This document shows positions 24,906 through 34,065 of a stretch of 64,000 bases of DNA, piece after piece. This DNA is from Mesorhizobium xinjiangense (GTDB lineage: Bacteria > Pseudomonadota > Alphaproteobacteria > Rhizobiales > Rhizobiaceae): contig NZ_WOAC01000006.1 in the NCBI RefSeq assembly GCF_009749525.1, positions 124,001 to 188,000 on the forward strand, read 5' to 3'. Position 1 is the first letter of the stretch. Each line of letters opens with the position of its first letter. A model generated the notes under the pieces. It was not told the origin of the DNA. It was given only the letters and a program-made list of their open reading frames with translations, and did no database searches. The position numbers were made by a program, and so were the translations under genes.

Positions 24906-25808
24906 TCACCTCATCTGAGACAGCCCGCCGAAACGCGCCTTGAATTTTTCCGGCTCGATGAGCGGCGGCAGGTCGGCACCGTCGAGCCAGCTTTCGCTCG
25001 GTCCGGCCAGGCGCCCGTAAATCTCCCTGACCAGTGCGCGCACCTCCTCGCCCGGCCAGTCATGCGGCAGGAGCGCGGCCGGAAGCCCAGGATCGCGCAA
25101 GACGATCTTGCGCCAGCCATGATTGAGCAAGGTACGTGCCGCCATCGCGTCGAGCGGATCGAGCCGTGCGCCTTTCGCCAACGCCTCGGCAAGCGGCGCC
25201 AGTTCCTGCACGAAATCCCGATACGCCTCTGCGAGCGCCGGCAGGCCCCACAGCTTTCCCGTCTCGAATGGAATGTGCAGCGCATTGCCGCGAATGACCA
25301 GGAGGTCGTCCGGCAGGTCCTGATCGCCATCCGGCTCGGCTGTCTCCAGCCGCACCCAGCTTCCCGCCCCGGCGCGCACGAAACCGTTGTTGTGCAGCCA
25401 ATGGTCGCGCTGCGGATTGCGTCCTTCGCCATTGGCCGGCGGAACCGTCACGGTCCACCCGCCCTGCCAGGCCGGCGGACCGGCGGCATAGATGCGCCGG
25501 GTCGCCAGATCGAAAGCGTGCCGGCCCTCTTCGGCCAGCCGGTAGTAGGAATTGCGGCCTTCCCTCTCCCGCGTCACCCAATGGTCCGCGGCCAGCCGCG
25601 ACATGGCGGTGCGCAGGGCGCCGGGCTCGACGCGCAGGCGCGTCGTCAATTCCTGCAGCACCGACAGCGCCACGCGGCCGCCGCGCGGCACGATCGCATC
25701 GCCGAACACGGTGATGACGAGCGACCAGACACGTGGGCGCCCCTGCGCGTGCAGGCGATCGATCAGGCCATCGAGTGCGGCCACGGCCGGGTTTGCGGGT
25801 GCATCCAT
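24906..25808 (-). CDS. paaX: PaaX-family transcriptional repressor of phenylacetate degradation
   Basis: This 300-residue regulator has an N-terminal winged helix (SLVITVFGDAIVPRGGRVAL, VEPGALRTAMSRLAADHWV) and the long PaaX C-terminal domain (LTRRIYAAG-like, LLNHGWRKIVLRDPGLP). PaaX represses paa promoters and is released by phenylacetyl-CoA. ATG 25808 gives the usual length; an earlier ATG at 25844 has no clear ribosome binding site. It shares the locus with a TetR-type regulator at 26930, so two layers of control are likely. Confidence 0.92.
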   Translation of the reverse strand: MDAPANPAVAALDGLIDRLHAQGRPRVWSLVITVFGDAIVPRGGRVALSVLQELTTRLRVEPGALRTAMSRLAADHWVTREREGRNSYYRLAEEGRHAFDLATRRIYAAGPPAWQGGWTVTVPPANGEGRNPQRDHWLHNNGFVRAGAGSWVRLETAEPDGDQDLPDDLLVIRGNALHIPFETGKLWGLPALAEAYRDFVQELAPLAEALAKGARLDPLDAMAARTLLNHGWRKIVLRDPGLPAALLPHDWPGEEVRALVREIYGRLAGPSESWLDGADLPPLIEPEKFKARFGGLSQMR

Positions 25809-25890
25809 GCGTTTCGAATGGCACGCCGGCGGGCGGATTGGCAAGCTGCCTCCGCCCGCGCACGCCGACCGGCGGCAGTCATCACCAGTG

Positions 25891-26847
25891 TCAGGCGGCG
25901 ACGAAACGGTAGCCGGCTCTGTCCTTTTCTACCATACCGACGCCCGGATAGGTGAAATGGTAGCCGAGCACCTTCGTCGCGTCCGTAGCCGCCCGGTCGA
26001 CCAGGGACTTGCGGGTCGCGATCGCCATGTCGGGATCGGCATCGAAACCGAACTTCCAGTCCGGGTTCCGCAGCGAGATGATCTCGTTGGGCGTCACGTC
26101 GCCTGCGATGATGAGACCATCACCCCCCGCGACCTCAAGCGAGATGTGGCCCGGCGTATGGCCGGGCGTGTCGACAACCGAAAGTCCCGGAACGATCGCG
26201 TCGCCCGCCTTGACCATCGTCACCCGATCTTCGACCGCAGCGAGATCGCGTTGCGCGCCACGGGCGAATTCATGCATCGCATCAGGCATCTGGCTGAATA
26301 TGTCCGGATTCATCCAGAAATCCCATTCGGCACCGCCGACATGGTAGGATGCGTTGGCAAAGCGCAGTTCCCCGCCTTCCATGACCGTGGCCCAGACATG
26401 ATCGGGATGGGCGTGCGTGAAGACGACCTTGGTGACGGATGCTGGATCAATGCCCGCCGCTTCGAGATTAGCGGCCAGTTCGCCGCTCGTTTCGGGCTGG
26501 AACTTGTCGCCCGAGCCAACGTCGACCAGGATCAAATCGTCGCCAGCGCGAATCAGTGGAATGTTCGTGCCCGGATGCGCCATCTTGTCCGCCCATCCCA
26601 TCGCTGCGGCAATTTCGTCGCGCTGTTCGGGCGTGGCATCAGGCGCCAACACCTCGAGCGGCAGCGTCAGGGTTCCGTCGCTCAGGACGGTAATGTCGAA
26701 TTCACCCTGGGTGAACTGAAAAGGCTGGCCGACCTGCGCCAGGGCCTTCAAGTCGAGAAACGGCATGGCGGCGAGGGCTCCGGCCCCCGTCATGAAGCGG
26801 CGGCGCGAAATGCGCTCGAAGATTTCCGCGGGTTCCAAAGCGCTCAT
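25891..26847 (-). CDS. Tat-exported MBL-fold metallo-hydrolase
   Basis: This is a 318-residue protein. Residues 14-36 form a twin-arginine signal (SRRRFMTGAGALAAMPFL), so it is folded before export to the periplasm. The zinc motif HAHPDHVW near residue 145 and the later DTPGHTPGH are intact, as in quorum-quenching lactonases and related esterases. GGAGG precedes the ATG. It is located between paaX and the TetR gene on the same strand. No link to phenylacetate is known, and the substrate is not predictable. Confidence 0.88.
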   Translation of the reverse strand: MSALEPAEIFERISRRRFMTGAGALAAMPFLDLKALAQVGQPFQFTQGEFDITVLSDGTLTLPLEVLAPDATPEQRDEIAAAMGWADKMAHPGTNIPLIRAGDDLILVDVGSGDKFQPETSGELAANLEAAGIDPASVTKVVFTHAHPDHVWATVMEGGELRFANASYHVGGAEWDFWMNPDIFSQMPDAMHEFARGAQRDLAAVEDRVTMVKAGDAIVPGLSVVDTPGHTPGHISLEVAGGDGLIIAGDVTPNEIISLRNPDWKFGFDADPDMAIATRKSLVDRAATDATKVLGYHFTYPGVGMVEKDRAGYRFVAA

Positions 26848-26929
26848 GGTATTTCCTCCGTGGGTTGCCGTACCCTTGTTGCGGCGGCAACCTACGACGC
26901 CAGCATGACCGGTGGAAATCAAATGACCG

Positions 26930-27550
26930 TCAGCGCGATCTGACAAGTTGCGTGCGCGCGATGTTCGCCACGCCGCCGAGCAGGAGCTGCGTGGCCAGCC
27001 TGGCATAATCGCGGCGGCTCACCGGACCGCCCTCGCGGAACCACATGTAGAACCAGTTGAGCATGCCGAACAGGCTCATCGTCACCGGCTTGAGAAGCGG
27101 CGTCCCGTCGAAGATTTCCGGCTCCACCGCCCTGATCGCCGCGGCGAAACGGTCCACCAGCCGGCGTTCCAGCGCCTTCAGTTCGGCCTGATCCGGCCCA
27201 GGCAGTTGCTGCAGCGCGCCGAGTTGCACCTTGTGCTCGGCATCGGCGTCGCGATAGCTCTCCAGAAGCGCCGCCACCAGCCCTTCCAGGCGCTCTTCGG
27301 GCGGCAGGTCCGGCCGGTCGGCATCTTCGACCGTTTCCACCAGCGCCTCCAGATGGGTGTTGATGATGTCGAACAGCAGCGCCTCCTTGGAGGCGTAGTA
27401 GTGGTACAGCAGCGCCTTCGACACGCCGCATTCCGCCGCCAGCCCGGCCATCGAGGCGCGGTCATACCCGTCGCGCGCGAAAACGCTCGCCGCCTGGTGC
27501 AAGAGCGCCCGGCGTTTGTCGTCATAGTCCTTGGCGCGCGTGCGGGCCAT
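26930..27550 (-). CDS. paaR: TetR-family regulator of the paa locus (PaaR-like)
   Basis: This 206-residue regulator has a typical TetR helix-turn-helix (ALLHQAASVFARDGYDRASM, CGVSKALLYHYYASKEALLF) and a C-terminal ligand domain with LLGGVANIARTQLV. The location next to paaK points to PaaR, a phenylacetyl-CoA-responsive repressor. ATG 27550 is 4 bases from a palindromic repeat whose end supplies the GGGAGGG before the start. The frame stays open through the repeat to 27688, but the TetR domain begins at this ATG. A perfect palindrome at 29575-29588 is its likely site. Confidence 0.82.
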   Translation of the reverse strand: MARTRAKDYDDKRRALLHQAASVFARDGYDRASMAGLAAECGVSKALLYHYYASKEALLFDIINTHLEALVETVEDADRPDLPPEERLEGLVAALLESYRDADAEHKVQLGALQQLPGPDQAELKALERRLVDRFAAAIRAVEPEIFDGTPLLKPVTMSLFGMLNWFYMWFREGGPVSRRDYARLATQLLLGGVANIARTQLVRSR

Positions 27551-27554
27551 CTTA

Positions 27555-27697
27555 CCCTCCCCCTTGAGGGGAGGGTCGGCGCGCAGCGCCGGGGTGGGGG
27601 TCTCCAGACGGAGGCCGTGGACCTGTCCACCCCCACCCCGCCTCGCCGCCTGCGCTACGCGAAGCCGTCTCGTCGACCCACCCCTCAAGGGGGAGGG
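27555..27697. repeat. 143-bp palindromic repeat (family A) between paaR and paaK
   Basis: The ends CCCTCCCCCTTGAGGGGAGG and CACCCCTCAAGGGGGAGGG match the copy inside paaD (20891-21034) in sequence and length, with GTCGGCGCGCAGCGCC and GGGGTGGGGG inward. The left end lies 5 bases upstream of the paaR ATG on the opposite strand, so it forms the apparent ribosome binding site. The middle segments differ between the two copies. Confidence 0.85.
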
Positions 27698-27727
27698 TAG
27701 AAGGAGGCATTGACGCGACCATCGCTT

Positions 27728-29038
27728 TCACCCCTTCGGCCGGTTGTCGAGAACGCGCTGCGCCTTGCCCTGGCTGCGCACCACCGATGCCGGGTCGCAC
27801 ACATCGACCCGCACCGTCACCCCGACCGTGTCCTTGATACGCTGGCACAGGTCGGCGCCGCAGGCCGCGCGTGCCTCGGCCGCGGCGTGGGCCGGATCGG
27901 CTTCGACATGGACGATCATCTCGTCCATGCGCCCCTGACGCATGAGCTCGACCTGGAAGTGCGGCGCCAGCCCGTCCACCGCCAGGATCTGCTCCTCGAT
28001 CTGGGTCGGAAAGACGTTGACGCCGCGCAGGATCATCATGTCATCGGAGCGCCCGGTGATCTTTTCCATGCGCCGCATGGAGCGCGCCGTGCCGGGCAGA
28101 AGCCGGGTGAGATCGCGCGTGCGATAGCGGATGATCGGAAAGGCTTCCTTGCTCAGCGAGGTAAAGACGAGCTCGCCCTTTTCGCCGTCGGCGACCGGCT
28201 CGCCCGTTACCGGATCGATAATCTCCGGGTAAAAATGATCTTCCCAGATGTGCAATCCGTCCTTTGTCTCCACGCATTCATTGGCCACACCCGGCCCCAT
28301 CACTTCCGACAGGCCGTAAATGTCGACGGCATGCATGTCGAAATCCTGCTCGATCTCCGCGCGCATGGCATTCGTCCACGGCTCGGCGCCGAAAATGCCG
28401 ACCTGCAGCGGGCTTTGTCGAGGATCGAGCCCTTGTGCGCGGTATTCGTCGAGGATCGACAGCATGTATGACGGCGTGACCATGATGGTGGTCGGCCGGA
28501 AATCCTCGATCAGCGTCACCTGCCGCGCCGTCATGCCGCCCGAGACCGGCACCACCGTGCATCCGAGCTTCTCGGCGCCGTAATGCGCTCCGAGCCCGCC
28601 GGTGAAAAGACCGTAGCCATAGGCGACGTGGACGACGTCGCCGGGTCGCGTGCCGGAGGCCCGCATGGAGCGCGCCACCATTTGTGCCCAGACTTCGATG
28701 TCGTTCTTCGTATAGCCGACCACCGTCGGCTTGCCGGTCGTGCCGGAGGAAGCGTGCATGCGCGCCACCTTCTCGCGCGGCACGGCGAACATGCCGAAGG
28801 GATAATTGTCGCGCAGGTCGCTTTTCACCGTGAAGGGAAATTTCGCCAGATCCGCGAGCGTCTTTAAATCGTCGGGGTGCACCCCCGCCGCATCGAAGCT
28901 CTTTTTGTAGTGAGGAACATTTCCATAGGCATGGGCGAGCGACCATTTGAGACGCTCAAGCTGCAACGCCGCGATCTCGTCGCGCGAGGCGATCTCGATC
29001 GGATCGAGTTCTTCTTTTCGTGGGGCCAGGTCCTTCAT
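27728..29038 (-). CDS. paaK: Phenylacetate-CoA ligase
   Basis: This 436-residue AMP-forming ligase activates phenylacetate to phenylacetyl-CoA, the first step of the pathway in the cytosol. The ATP motif SSGTTGKPTVVGYT is near residue 95, followed by GYGLFTGGLGAHYGAEKLG and YGLSEVMGPGVANEC. Its length matches PaaK. It is preceded on the same strand by paaI with a 37-base gap and followed by the TetR gene after the repeat, so paaI-paaK and probably paaR share a promoter. Confidence 0.95.
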   Translation of the reverse strand: MKDLAPRKEELDPIEIASRDEIAALQLERLKWSLAHAYGNVPHYKKSFDAAGVHPDDLKTLADLAKFPFTVKSDLRDNYPFGMFAVPREKVARMHASSGTTGKPTVVGYTKNDIEVWAQMVARSMRASGTRPGDVVHVAYGYGLFTGGLGAHYGAEKLGCTVVPVSGGMTARQVTLIEDFRPTTIMVTPSYMLSILDEYRAQGLDPRQSPLQVGIFGAEPWTNAMRAEIEQDFDMHAVDIYGLSEVMGPGVANECVETKDGLHIWEDHFYPEIIDPVTGEPVADGEKGELVFTSLSKEAFPIIRYRTRDLTRLLPGTARSMRRMEKITGRSDDMMILRGVNVFPTQIEEQILAVDGLAPHFQVELMRQGRMDEMIVHVEADPAHAAAEARAACGADLCQRIKDTVGVTVRVDVCDPASVVRSQGKAQRVLDNRPKG

Positions 29039-29075
29039 GGTGCTCCTCCCTGCAGCGTCGATTATTCGCCCGCTC

Positions 29076-29516
29076 TCAGACCTCTTCTTCGTTGAAATGC
29101 GTGCCGTCGATCATCCGCGACGAACCGCGGAATTCGGCGATCAGCTTGCCGTCCTGGTTGGCCACGCTCACATCGTAGATGCCCGAACGGCCGAAACGCG
29201 TCACTTCCCTCGCGATTGCGGTCAGCCGGTCTCCAAGCATGCCCGGCGCGACGAAGGTGATCGAGTTGTGCTGCGCGACGACGATGCGATTGTAGGAATT
29301 GCAGGCAAAGGCGAAGGCGGAATCGGCGAGCGTGAAGATGTAGCCGCCATGACAGATGTCGTGGCCATTGGTGTGGTGGCGCTCGACGCCCATCGACATG
29401 GTGGCCGTGCCCGGCCCGACCGCCTCGAGCGCGGCACCCAGCCATTTGGACGCATCGTCGCGCGCCCACATGGCCTCGGCGCTCTTTTGTGCGATCTCTT
29501 CAGCAGACAATGCCAT
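29076..29516 (-). CDS. paaI: Hydroxyphenylacetyl-CoA thioesterase PaaI
   Basis: This 146-residue hotdog thioesterase has the PaaI motif NGHDICHGGYIFTLADSAFAFA with the catalytic Asp, followed by NSYNRIVVAQHNSITFVAP. It hydrolyses ring-hydroxylated phenylacetyl-CoA and dead-end products of the pathway. It is the first gene of the leftward paaI-paaK unit and is divergent from the P450 gene across a strong palindrome at 29575. ATG 29516 gives the usual size; the frame extends to 29675 without a better start. Confidence 0.9.
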   Translation of the reverse strand: MALSAEEIAQKSAEAMWARDDASKWLGAALEAVGPGTATMSMGVERHHTNGHDICHGGYIFTLADSAFAFACNSYNRIVVAQHNSITFVAPGMLGDRLTAIAREVTRFGRSGIYDVSVANQDGKLIAEFRGSSRMIDGTHFNEEEV

Positions 29517-29566
29517 CAACGACCCTCCCGCACATCCCTTGTCCTCCTCGATCTGCGATTGAAGAC

Positions 29567-29597
29567 TTGCATAAACCGACCGGTCGGTCAATAATAC
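29567..29597 (+). promoter_or_regulatory. Candidate promoter for P450-paaZ overlapping the TetR palindrome
   Basis: TTGCAT (29567-29572) and TAATAC (29592-29597), with a 19-base spacer, enclose the palindrome ACCGACCGGTCGGT. Binding there would cover the core promoter. The spacer is longer than the optimum, so this is tentative. The promoter lies 48 bases before the P450 start. Confidence 0.4.
29575..29588. promoter_or_regulatory. TetR-type operator palindrome between paaI and the P450 gene
   Basis: ACCGACCGGTCGGT is a perfect 14-bp palindrome in the divergent space between paaI and the P450-paaZ unit. This form is typical of TetR-family operators. The TetR-type gene in the same cluster is the obvious candidate to bind it. 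No second exact copy was found in the paaA promoter region. Confidence 0.65.
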
Positions 29598-29644
29598 TTC
29601 CATGGGCCGGCGACAGGCCGGGAGGATACGCGGAGGAGAAGAGC

Positions 29645-30859
29645 ATGCAGGCGCCAGATGGCCTTGCGGAGGCATTCGACATCAATCACCTGCCGCCCGG
29701 TTTCGCCGAAGACCCCTTCCCCGTCTATCGCGCGCTGCTCGACCACGCGCCGGTGAAGCGGTTTGCCGATGGCTCGCTCATGCTGTCGCGCTATGACGAC
29801 CTCGACCGCGTCTACCGCGACACGAGCACCTTTTCCTCCGACAAGAAGGCGGAGTTCCTGCCGAAATACGGGCAAACACCGCTCTACGAGCACCACACGA
29901 CGAGCCTCGTCTTCAACGATCCGCCGCTCCACACGCGGGTGCGCAGGATCATCATGGGCGCGCTGACGCCCAGGGCGATCACGGCGATGGAGCCCGGGCT
30001 CGTTGCACTCGTCGACGGCCTGCTCGACCAGATCGCGGCCAGGGGCGAAGCCGACCTGATCGAGGATTTCGCCGCCGCCATTCCCGTCGAGGTGATCGGC
30101 AATCTGTTCGTCATGCCGCATGAGGAACGCGGGCCCCTGCGCGACTGGTCGCTCGCCATCCTCGGCGCGCTCGAGCCCGTGCTCACCCCCGAACAGGAAG
30201 AGCACGGCAACCGCGCCGTCACCGAGTTCAAGGCCTATCTGGCCGATCTCGTGGAGCGTCGGCGCAAGACGCCCGGCGATCCGGCGACCGACGTGCTGAC
30301 CCGTCTGCTGCGCGGCAATGACGGCGAAATGCTCAGCGACGTCGAGCTTTTGCAGAACTGCATCTTCATCCTCAATGCCGGCCACGAGACGACCACCAAC
30401 CTGATCGGCAATGCGCTGAACGAGCTGACATTGTGGCCCGGCGAGCGGCAGCGGCTGATGGACGAGCCCGACCTGATCGGCACGGCAGTCGACGAGTTCC
30501 TGCGCTTTCAAAGCCCCAACCAGCTCGGCAACCGCATGACGGCGGCCGAATGCAGCTTCCACGGCGAGACGATCGCGCCGGGCACGCGCATTCATCTCGC
30601 AATCGGCGCGGCCAACCGCGATCCACGCCAGTTCGCCGAACCGGACCGGCTCGATCTTTCCCGCAAGCCCAACCGCCATCTCGCCTTCGCGCAAGGCCCG
30701 CACCTGTGTGCCGGCTTTTCGCTGGCCCGCATAGAGGGTCGCATCGCAATTTCACGTTTCCTGCAGCGCTTTCCCGATTATCGCCTCGACGGCGCGCCCG
30801 AGCGGACCGGGCGCGTACGCTTTCGCGGCTTCTCGCACCTGCCGGCGCGGGTGAATTGA
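29645..30859 (+). CDS. Cytochrome P450 in the phenylacetate cluster
   Basis: This 404-residue soluble class I P450 has the oxygen-activation motif ILNAGHETTTNLIG (residues about 238-250), the ExxR helix in DEFLRF and the haem-binding loop FAQGPHLCAGF with Cys355. ATG 29645 has GGAGGAGA upstream. It is divergent from paaI and 54 bases upstream of paaZ on the same strand, so it should be induced with phenylacetate degradation. No ferredoxin partner gene is adjacent. A role in feeding aromatic substrates into the pathway is an inference; the substrate is unknown. Confidence 0.92.
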   Translation: MQAPDGLAEAFDINHLPPGFAEDPFPVYRALLDHAPVKRFADGSLMLSRYDDLDRVYRDTSTFSSDKKAEFLPKYGQTPLYEHHTTSLVFNDPPLHTRVRRIIMGALTPRAITAMEPGLVALVDGLLDQIAARGEADLIEDFAAAIPVEVIGNLFVMPHEERGPLRDWSLAILGALEPVLTPEQEEHGNRAVTEFKAYLADLVERRRKTPGDPATDVLTRLLRGNDGEMLSDVELLQNCIFILNAGHETTTNLIGNALNELTLWPGERQRLMDEPDLIGTAVDEFLRFQSPNQLGNRMTAAECSFHGETIAPGTRIHLAIGAANRDPRQFAEPDRLDLSRKPNRHLAFAQGPHLCAGFSLARIEGRIAISRFLQRFPDYRLDGAPERTGRVRFRGFSHLPARVN

Positions 30860-30913
30860 GATGACCGCAATCCTTCCCACCTGCAATTTCCCGGAACGTG
30901 CGGAGGCCTACCC

Positions 30914-32941
30914 ATGACCATCATCCCCTTGAACAGCTATGCCGCCGGACAATGGGTCGCCCCGTCCGGCAAAACGTCTGAACTCAGAAGCGCCGTCGAC
31001 GGTCGTCCCGTCGCCGAGATCGGCACGCAACTGGACTTCGCCGCCATGGCCGATTTCGCGCGCAGCGTCGGGGGACCGGCGCTGAGAGCGCTGACCTTCC
31101 ACGAGCGCGCGGCGAAGCTGAAGGAACTCGCCAAATATCTCAACGAGCGGCGCGACGCGCTCTACGAACTCTCCTACGACACCGGCGCCACCAAGCCCGA
31201 TTCCATGATCGACATCGACGGCGGCATCGGAACGCTCTTCGCCTATTCCTCCAAAGGCCGGCGCGAACTGCCCGACGATGTCGTCTATGTCGACGGCGGC
31301 GTGGAACAGCTCGGCAGGACCGGCGCATTCGTCGGCCAGCACGTGGCGACCTCGCTCACCGGCGTCGCCGTCCACATCAACGCCTTCAACTTTCCCGTCT
31401 GGGGCATGCTGGAAAAGCTGGCGCCGACGCTGCTTGCCGGCGTGCCGGCGATCGTCAAGCCGGCCTCGGCAACGGCCTGGCTGGCCGAAGCCGCCTTCCG
31501 CATGATCGTCGAATCGGGGCTTCTGCCCGAAGGCGCCGTGCAGTTCATCGCCGGCCACACCGGCGACCTGCTCGACCGGCTCGGCGCGCAGGATGTCGTC
31601 TCCTTCACCGGATCGGCGGCAACCGCCGGCATGCTGCGCGCCAACGCCAATCTTCTGGCCAACGCCACGCGCTTCGTGGCCGAGCAGGATTCGCTAAACG
31701 CGACGATCCTCGGCCCCGACGCCGCACCCGGCACTGCCGAATTCGATGCGTTCGTGCGCGAGGTGCATCGCGAGATGACGGCCAAGGCCGGCCAGAAATG
31801 CACCGCCATCCGCCGCATCCTCGTGCCAAATGCGCACCGCGCGGCGGTGATCGAAGCGATTTCGGACAAGCTTGCAAAAACCGTTGTCGGCGACCCGCGC
31901 GCCGAGACAACCCGCATGGGTGCGCTTGCCAGCCTCGCCCAGCGTGACGACGTGCTTGAGAAGGCGGAGATCATCGCCAGCGAGGCGCAGCGCGTCTTCG
32001 GCGGCCAGGAGGATTTTTCCCCTCACGGCGTCGATCCGGAAATGGGTGCATTCGTCCCGCCGATGCTGTTTGCCTGCGACGACCCCGACAGTGCCGACAA
32101 GGTGCATTCTGTGGAAGCCTTCGGCCCGGTCTCGACCGTCATGGGCTGGCGCGATCTCGACCACGCCGTGGCGCTGGCCAATCGCGGCGCCGGCTCGCTC
32201 GTCGCTTCCGTCTTCACCCACGACCCGGAGGTGGCACGCGCGGTCGTGCTTGCGTCTGGCGCCTGGCATGGCCGGCTTTATTTCGCCAACCGCGACACGG
32301 GGCGCGAGGCGACGGGCCACGGCTCTCCCCTTCCCCATCTTGTCCATGGCGGGCCGGGCCGCGCCGGCGGCGGCGAGGAATTGGGTGGCATCCGCGGCGT
32401 CATGCACTACATGCAGCGCACCGCTGTCCAGGCGAGCCCCGATCTTCTGGCCGGCATCACCCGGCGCTATGTGCGCGGCGCCTCGACCATTGCCGGAGAC
32501 AAGCATCCCTTCCGCATGCGCTTCGGCGAACTCGAGATCGGCCAGACTCTCGAAACCACCGAACGCGAGGTGACGCTGGATGACATCGAGCATTTCGCCG
32601 CCTTCACCGGCGACACCTTCTACGCCCATATGGACGAGGACGCGGCCAGGGCCAACCCGTTCTTCCCCGGCCGCGTGGCGCATGGATACCTGATCCTGTC
32701 CTTTGCCGCCGGTCTCTTCGTCGACCCTGCGCCGGGCCCGGTGCTGGCCAATTACGGGCTCGACAGTCTGCGCTTCTTGAAACCCGTCTCACCCGGCGAC
32801 CGGATCAGGGTGCGGCTGACGGCCAAGCAGAAGACGCGGCGCAACGACGAGTATGGCGAAGTGCGCTGGGACGTTTCCGTCACCAACCAGGACGACGAGG
32901 AAGTCGCGGCCTACGAGCTATTGACGATGAACGCGATGTGA
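30914..32941 (+). CDS. paaZ: PaaZ: oxepin-CoA hydrolase / semialdehyde dehydrogenase fusion
   Basis: This 675-residue bifunctional enzyme opens the oxepin-CoA ring and oxidises the resulting aldehyde. Residues 1-515 are an aldehyde dehydrogenase with Cys296 (AGQKCTAI) and Glu257 (VAEQDS), equivalent to the E. coli catalytic pair. Residues 530-675 are a MaoC-like hydratase with the Asp567/His572 pair in TGDTFYAH and [10 protein letters not shown]. Both active sites are intact. CGGAGG precedes the start, and the P450 gene lies 54 bases upstream. Confidence 0.95.
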   Translation: MTIIPLNSYAAGQWVAPSGKTSELRSAVDGRPVAEIGTQLDFAAMADFARSVGGPALRALTFHERAAKLKELAKYLNERRDALYELSYDTGATKPDSMIDIDGGIGTLFAYSSKGRRELPDDVVYVDGGVEQLGRTGAFVGQHVATSLTGVAVHINAFNFPVWGMLEKLAPTLLAGVPAIVKPASATAWLAEAAFRMIVESGLLPEGAVQFIAGHTGDLLDRLGAQDVVSFTGSAATAGMLRANANLLANATRFVAEQDSLNATILGPDAAPGTAEFDAFVREVHREMTAKAGQKCTAIRRILVPNAHRAAVIEAISDKLAKTVVGDPRAETTRMGALASLAQRDDVLEKAEIIASEAQRVFGGQEDFSPHGVDPEMGAFVPPMLFACDDPDSADKVHSVEAFGPVSTVMGWRDLDHAVALANRGAGSLVASVFTHDPEVARAVVLASGAWHGRLYFANRDTGREATGHGSPLPHLVHGGPGRAGGGEELGGIRGVMHYMQRTAVQASPDLLAGITRRYVRGASTIAGDKHPFRMRFGELEIGQTLETTEREVTLDDIEHFAAFTGDTFYAHMDEDAARANPFFPGRVAHGYLILSFAAGLFVDPAPGPVLANYGLDSLRFLKPVSPGDRIRVRLTAKQKTRRNDEYGEVRWDVSVTNQDDEEVAAYELLTMNAM

Positions 32942-32991
32942 GCGCCGCTACGTCGGTCTTTGCAATGCGTATCGCCCCGGCCTTCGCCGCA

Positions 32992-34062
32992 CTACGCCTG
33001 CGCGCCGCGATCGACGAAGCTGACGCCGTCCACCACCTCCGAGGCAATTCTCAGCGCCGCGCCGGTGGCGAGCAGCATCTGCGGCAGCAGCATCCATTCG
33101 AGCGTCCACGCCGCGCCCGAGCGCTCGTTTTCATGCACCAGCGACTGGTGCATGCCGGAAACGAGTGTGGCGTTGAAGCGCGCCAGCGTGACGAGCACTT
33201 CCGCGCCGACCGGGTTGACCTTGTGCGGCATGGCCGATGAACCGCCGCCGCCGGCGAGCTTCACCTCGCCGACCTCGCTTTGCGCCAGAAGGGCAATATC
33301 CTGGCCCATCTTGCCCAGGCTGCCGGTGACCAGCGACAGCCACGAGGCGAGACCGGCCGTGCCGTCGCGCTCGCTGTGGCGGGCATGGACCACCGCCTTC
33401 AGCCCCAGCGCGATCGCCATGCGGCGTGTCACCGCCGGACCTTTCTCGCCCAGCTTGTCGAGCGTGCCCGCCGCGCCGCCGAAGGTGAGAACACAGACCT
33501 CGTCGGCCACACCGGAAAGATGGGCGTGATGACGCTCCAGCGGATCACGCCAGCTCCTGATCTTGCGCGCCGCCGGAACGGGAATGGCCGCCTGCATGCG
33601 CGTATGCGCCATGGTCCGGGTCGCCCCGTCACGCTTTTCCAGCGCCGCCAGCGCACCGGCCAGCCCGTTCAGCCTTTGGCCAAAAATTTCGAGAATGGCG
33701 CGCAGACGAATTGCCAGACTGGTGTCGGCGAGGTCCTGGCTGGTCGCCCCGAAATGGACAAACGCCGCCGCCTCGCCGCCGACGCGCTCGCGCAACTGAC
33801 GCACCAGTTCGGGTCCCGCCACGCCGTCGCGGCCAAGGCCGGCCTTGAGCTTTGCCATGTCGGGAACGAAGCCCGCCAGCTGTTCGGCGATGATCGCGGC
33901 GGCCGAAGCCTCGATGACGCCTTCGGCGGCCTCCGCCTCGGCCAAGGCTCTTTCAAAGGAAAGCATCGCGGCAAGGTCGGCCTCCGCGCTCAACCACGCG
34001 CCGACCTCGGCGTCGCCCAGGAGCCCGGAAAGGAAAGGATGATCGAAGGGCGAAAGCGACAT
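32992..34062 (-). CDS. pcaB: 3-carboxy-cis,cis-muconate cycloisomerase
   Basis: This 356-residue member of the fumarase/aspartase superfamily converts 3-carboxymuconate to 4-carboxymuconolactone in the protocatechuate branch of the 3-oxoadipate pathway. The family signature GGGGSSAMPHKVNPVGAE is present near residue 265, along with FGATSQDLADT and TMAHTRMQ. It is shorter than the 450-residue Pseudomonas form, as in rhizobia. It lies 3 bases after pcaG and is the last gene of the leftward pca operon. Confidence 0.94.
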   Translation of the reverse strand: MSLSPFDHPFLSGLLGDAEVGAWLSAEADLAAMLSFERALAEAEAAEGVIEASAAAIIAEQLAGFVPDMAKLKAGLGRDGVAGPELVRQLRERVGGEAAAFVHFGATSQDLADTSLAIRLRAILEIFGQRLNGLAGALAALEKRDGATRTMAHTRMQAAIPVPAARKIRSWRDPLERHHAHLSGVADEVCVLTFGGAAGTLDKLGEKGPAVTRRMAIALGLKAVVHARHSERDGTAGLASWLSLVTGSLGKMGQDIALLAQSEVGEVKLAGGGGSSAMPHKVNPVGAEVLVTLARFNATLVSGMHQSLVHENERSGAAWTLEWMLLPQMLLATGAALRIASEVVDGVSFVDRGAQA

Positions 34063-34065
34063 GGT

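Noticed and set aside
27551-27688. N-terminal extension of the TetR frame through the repeat
   Set aside because: The TetR domain begins right after ATG 27550, which has a good ribosome binding site.
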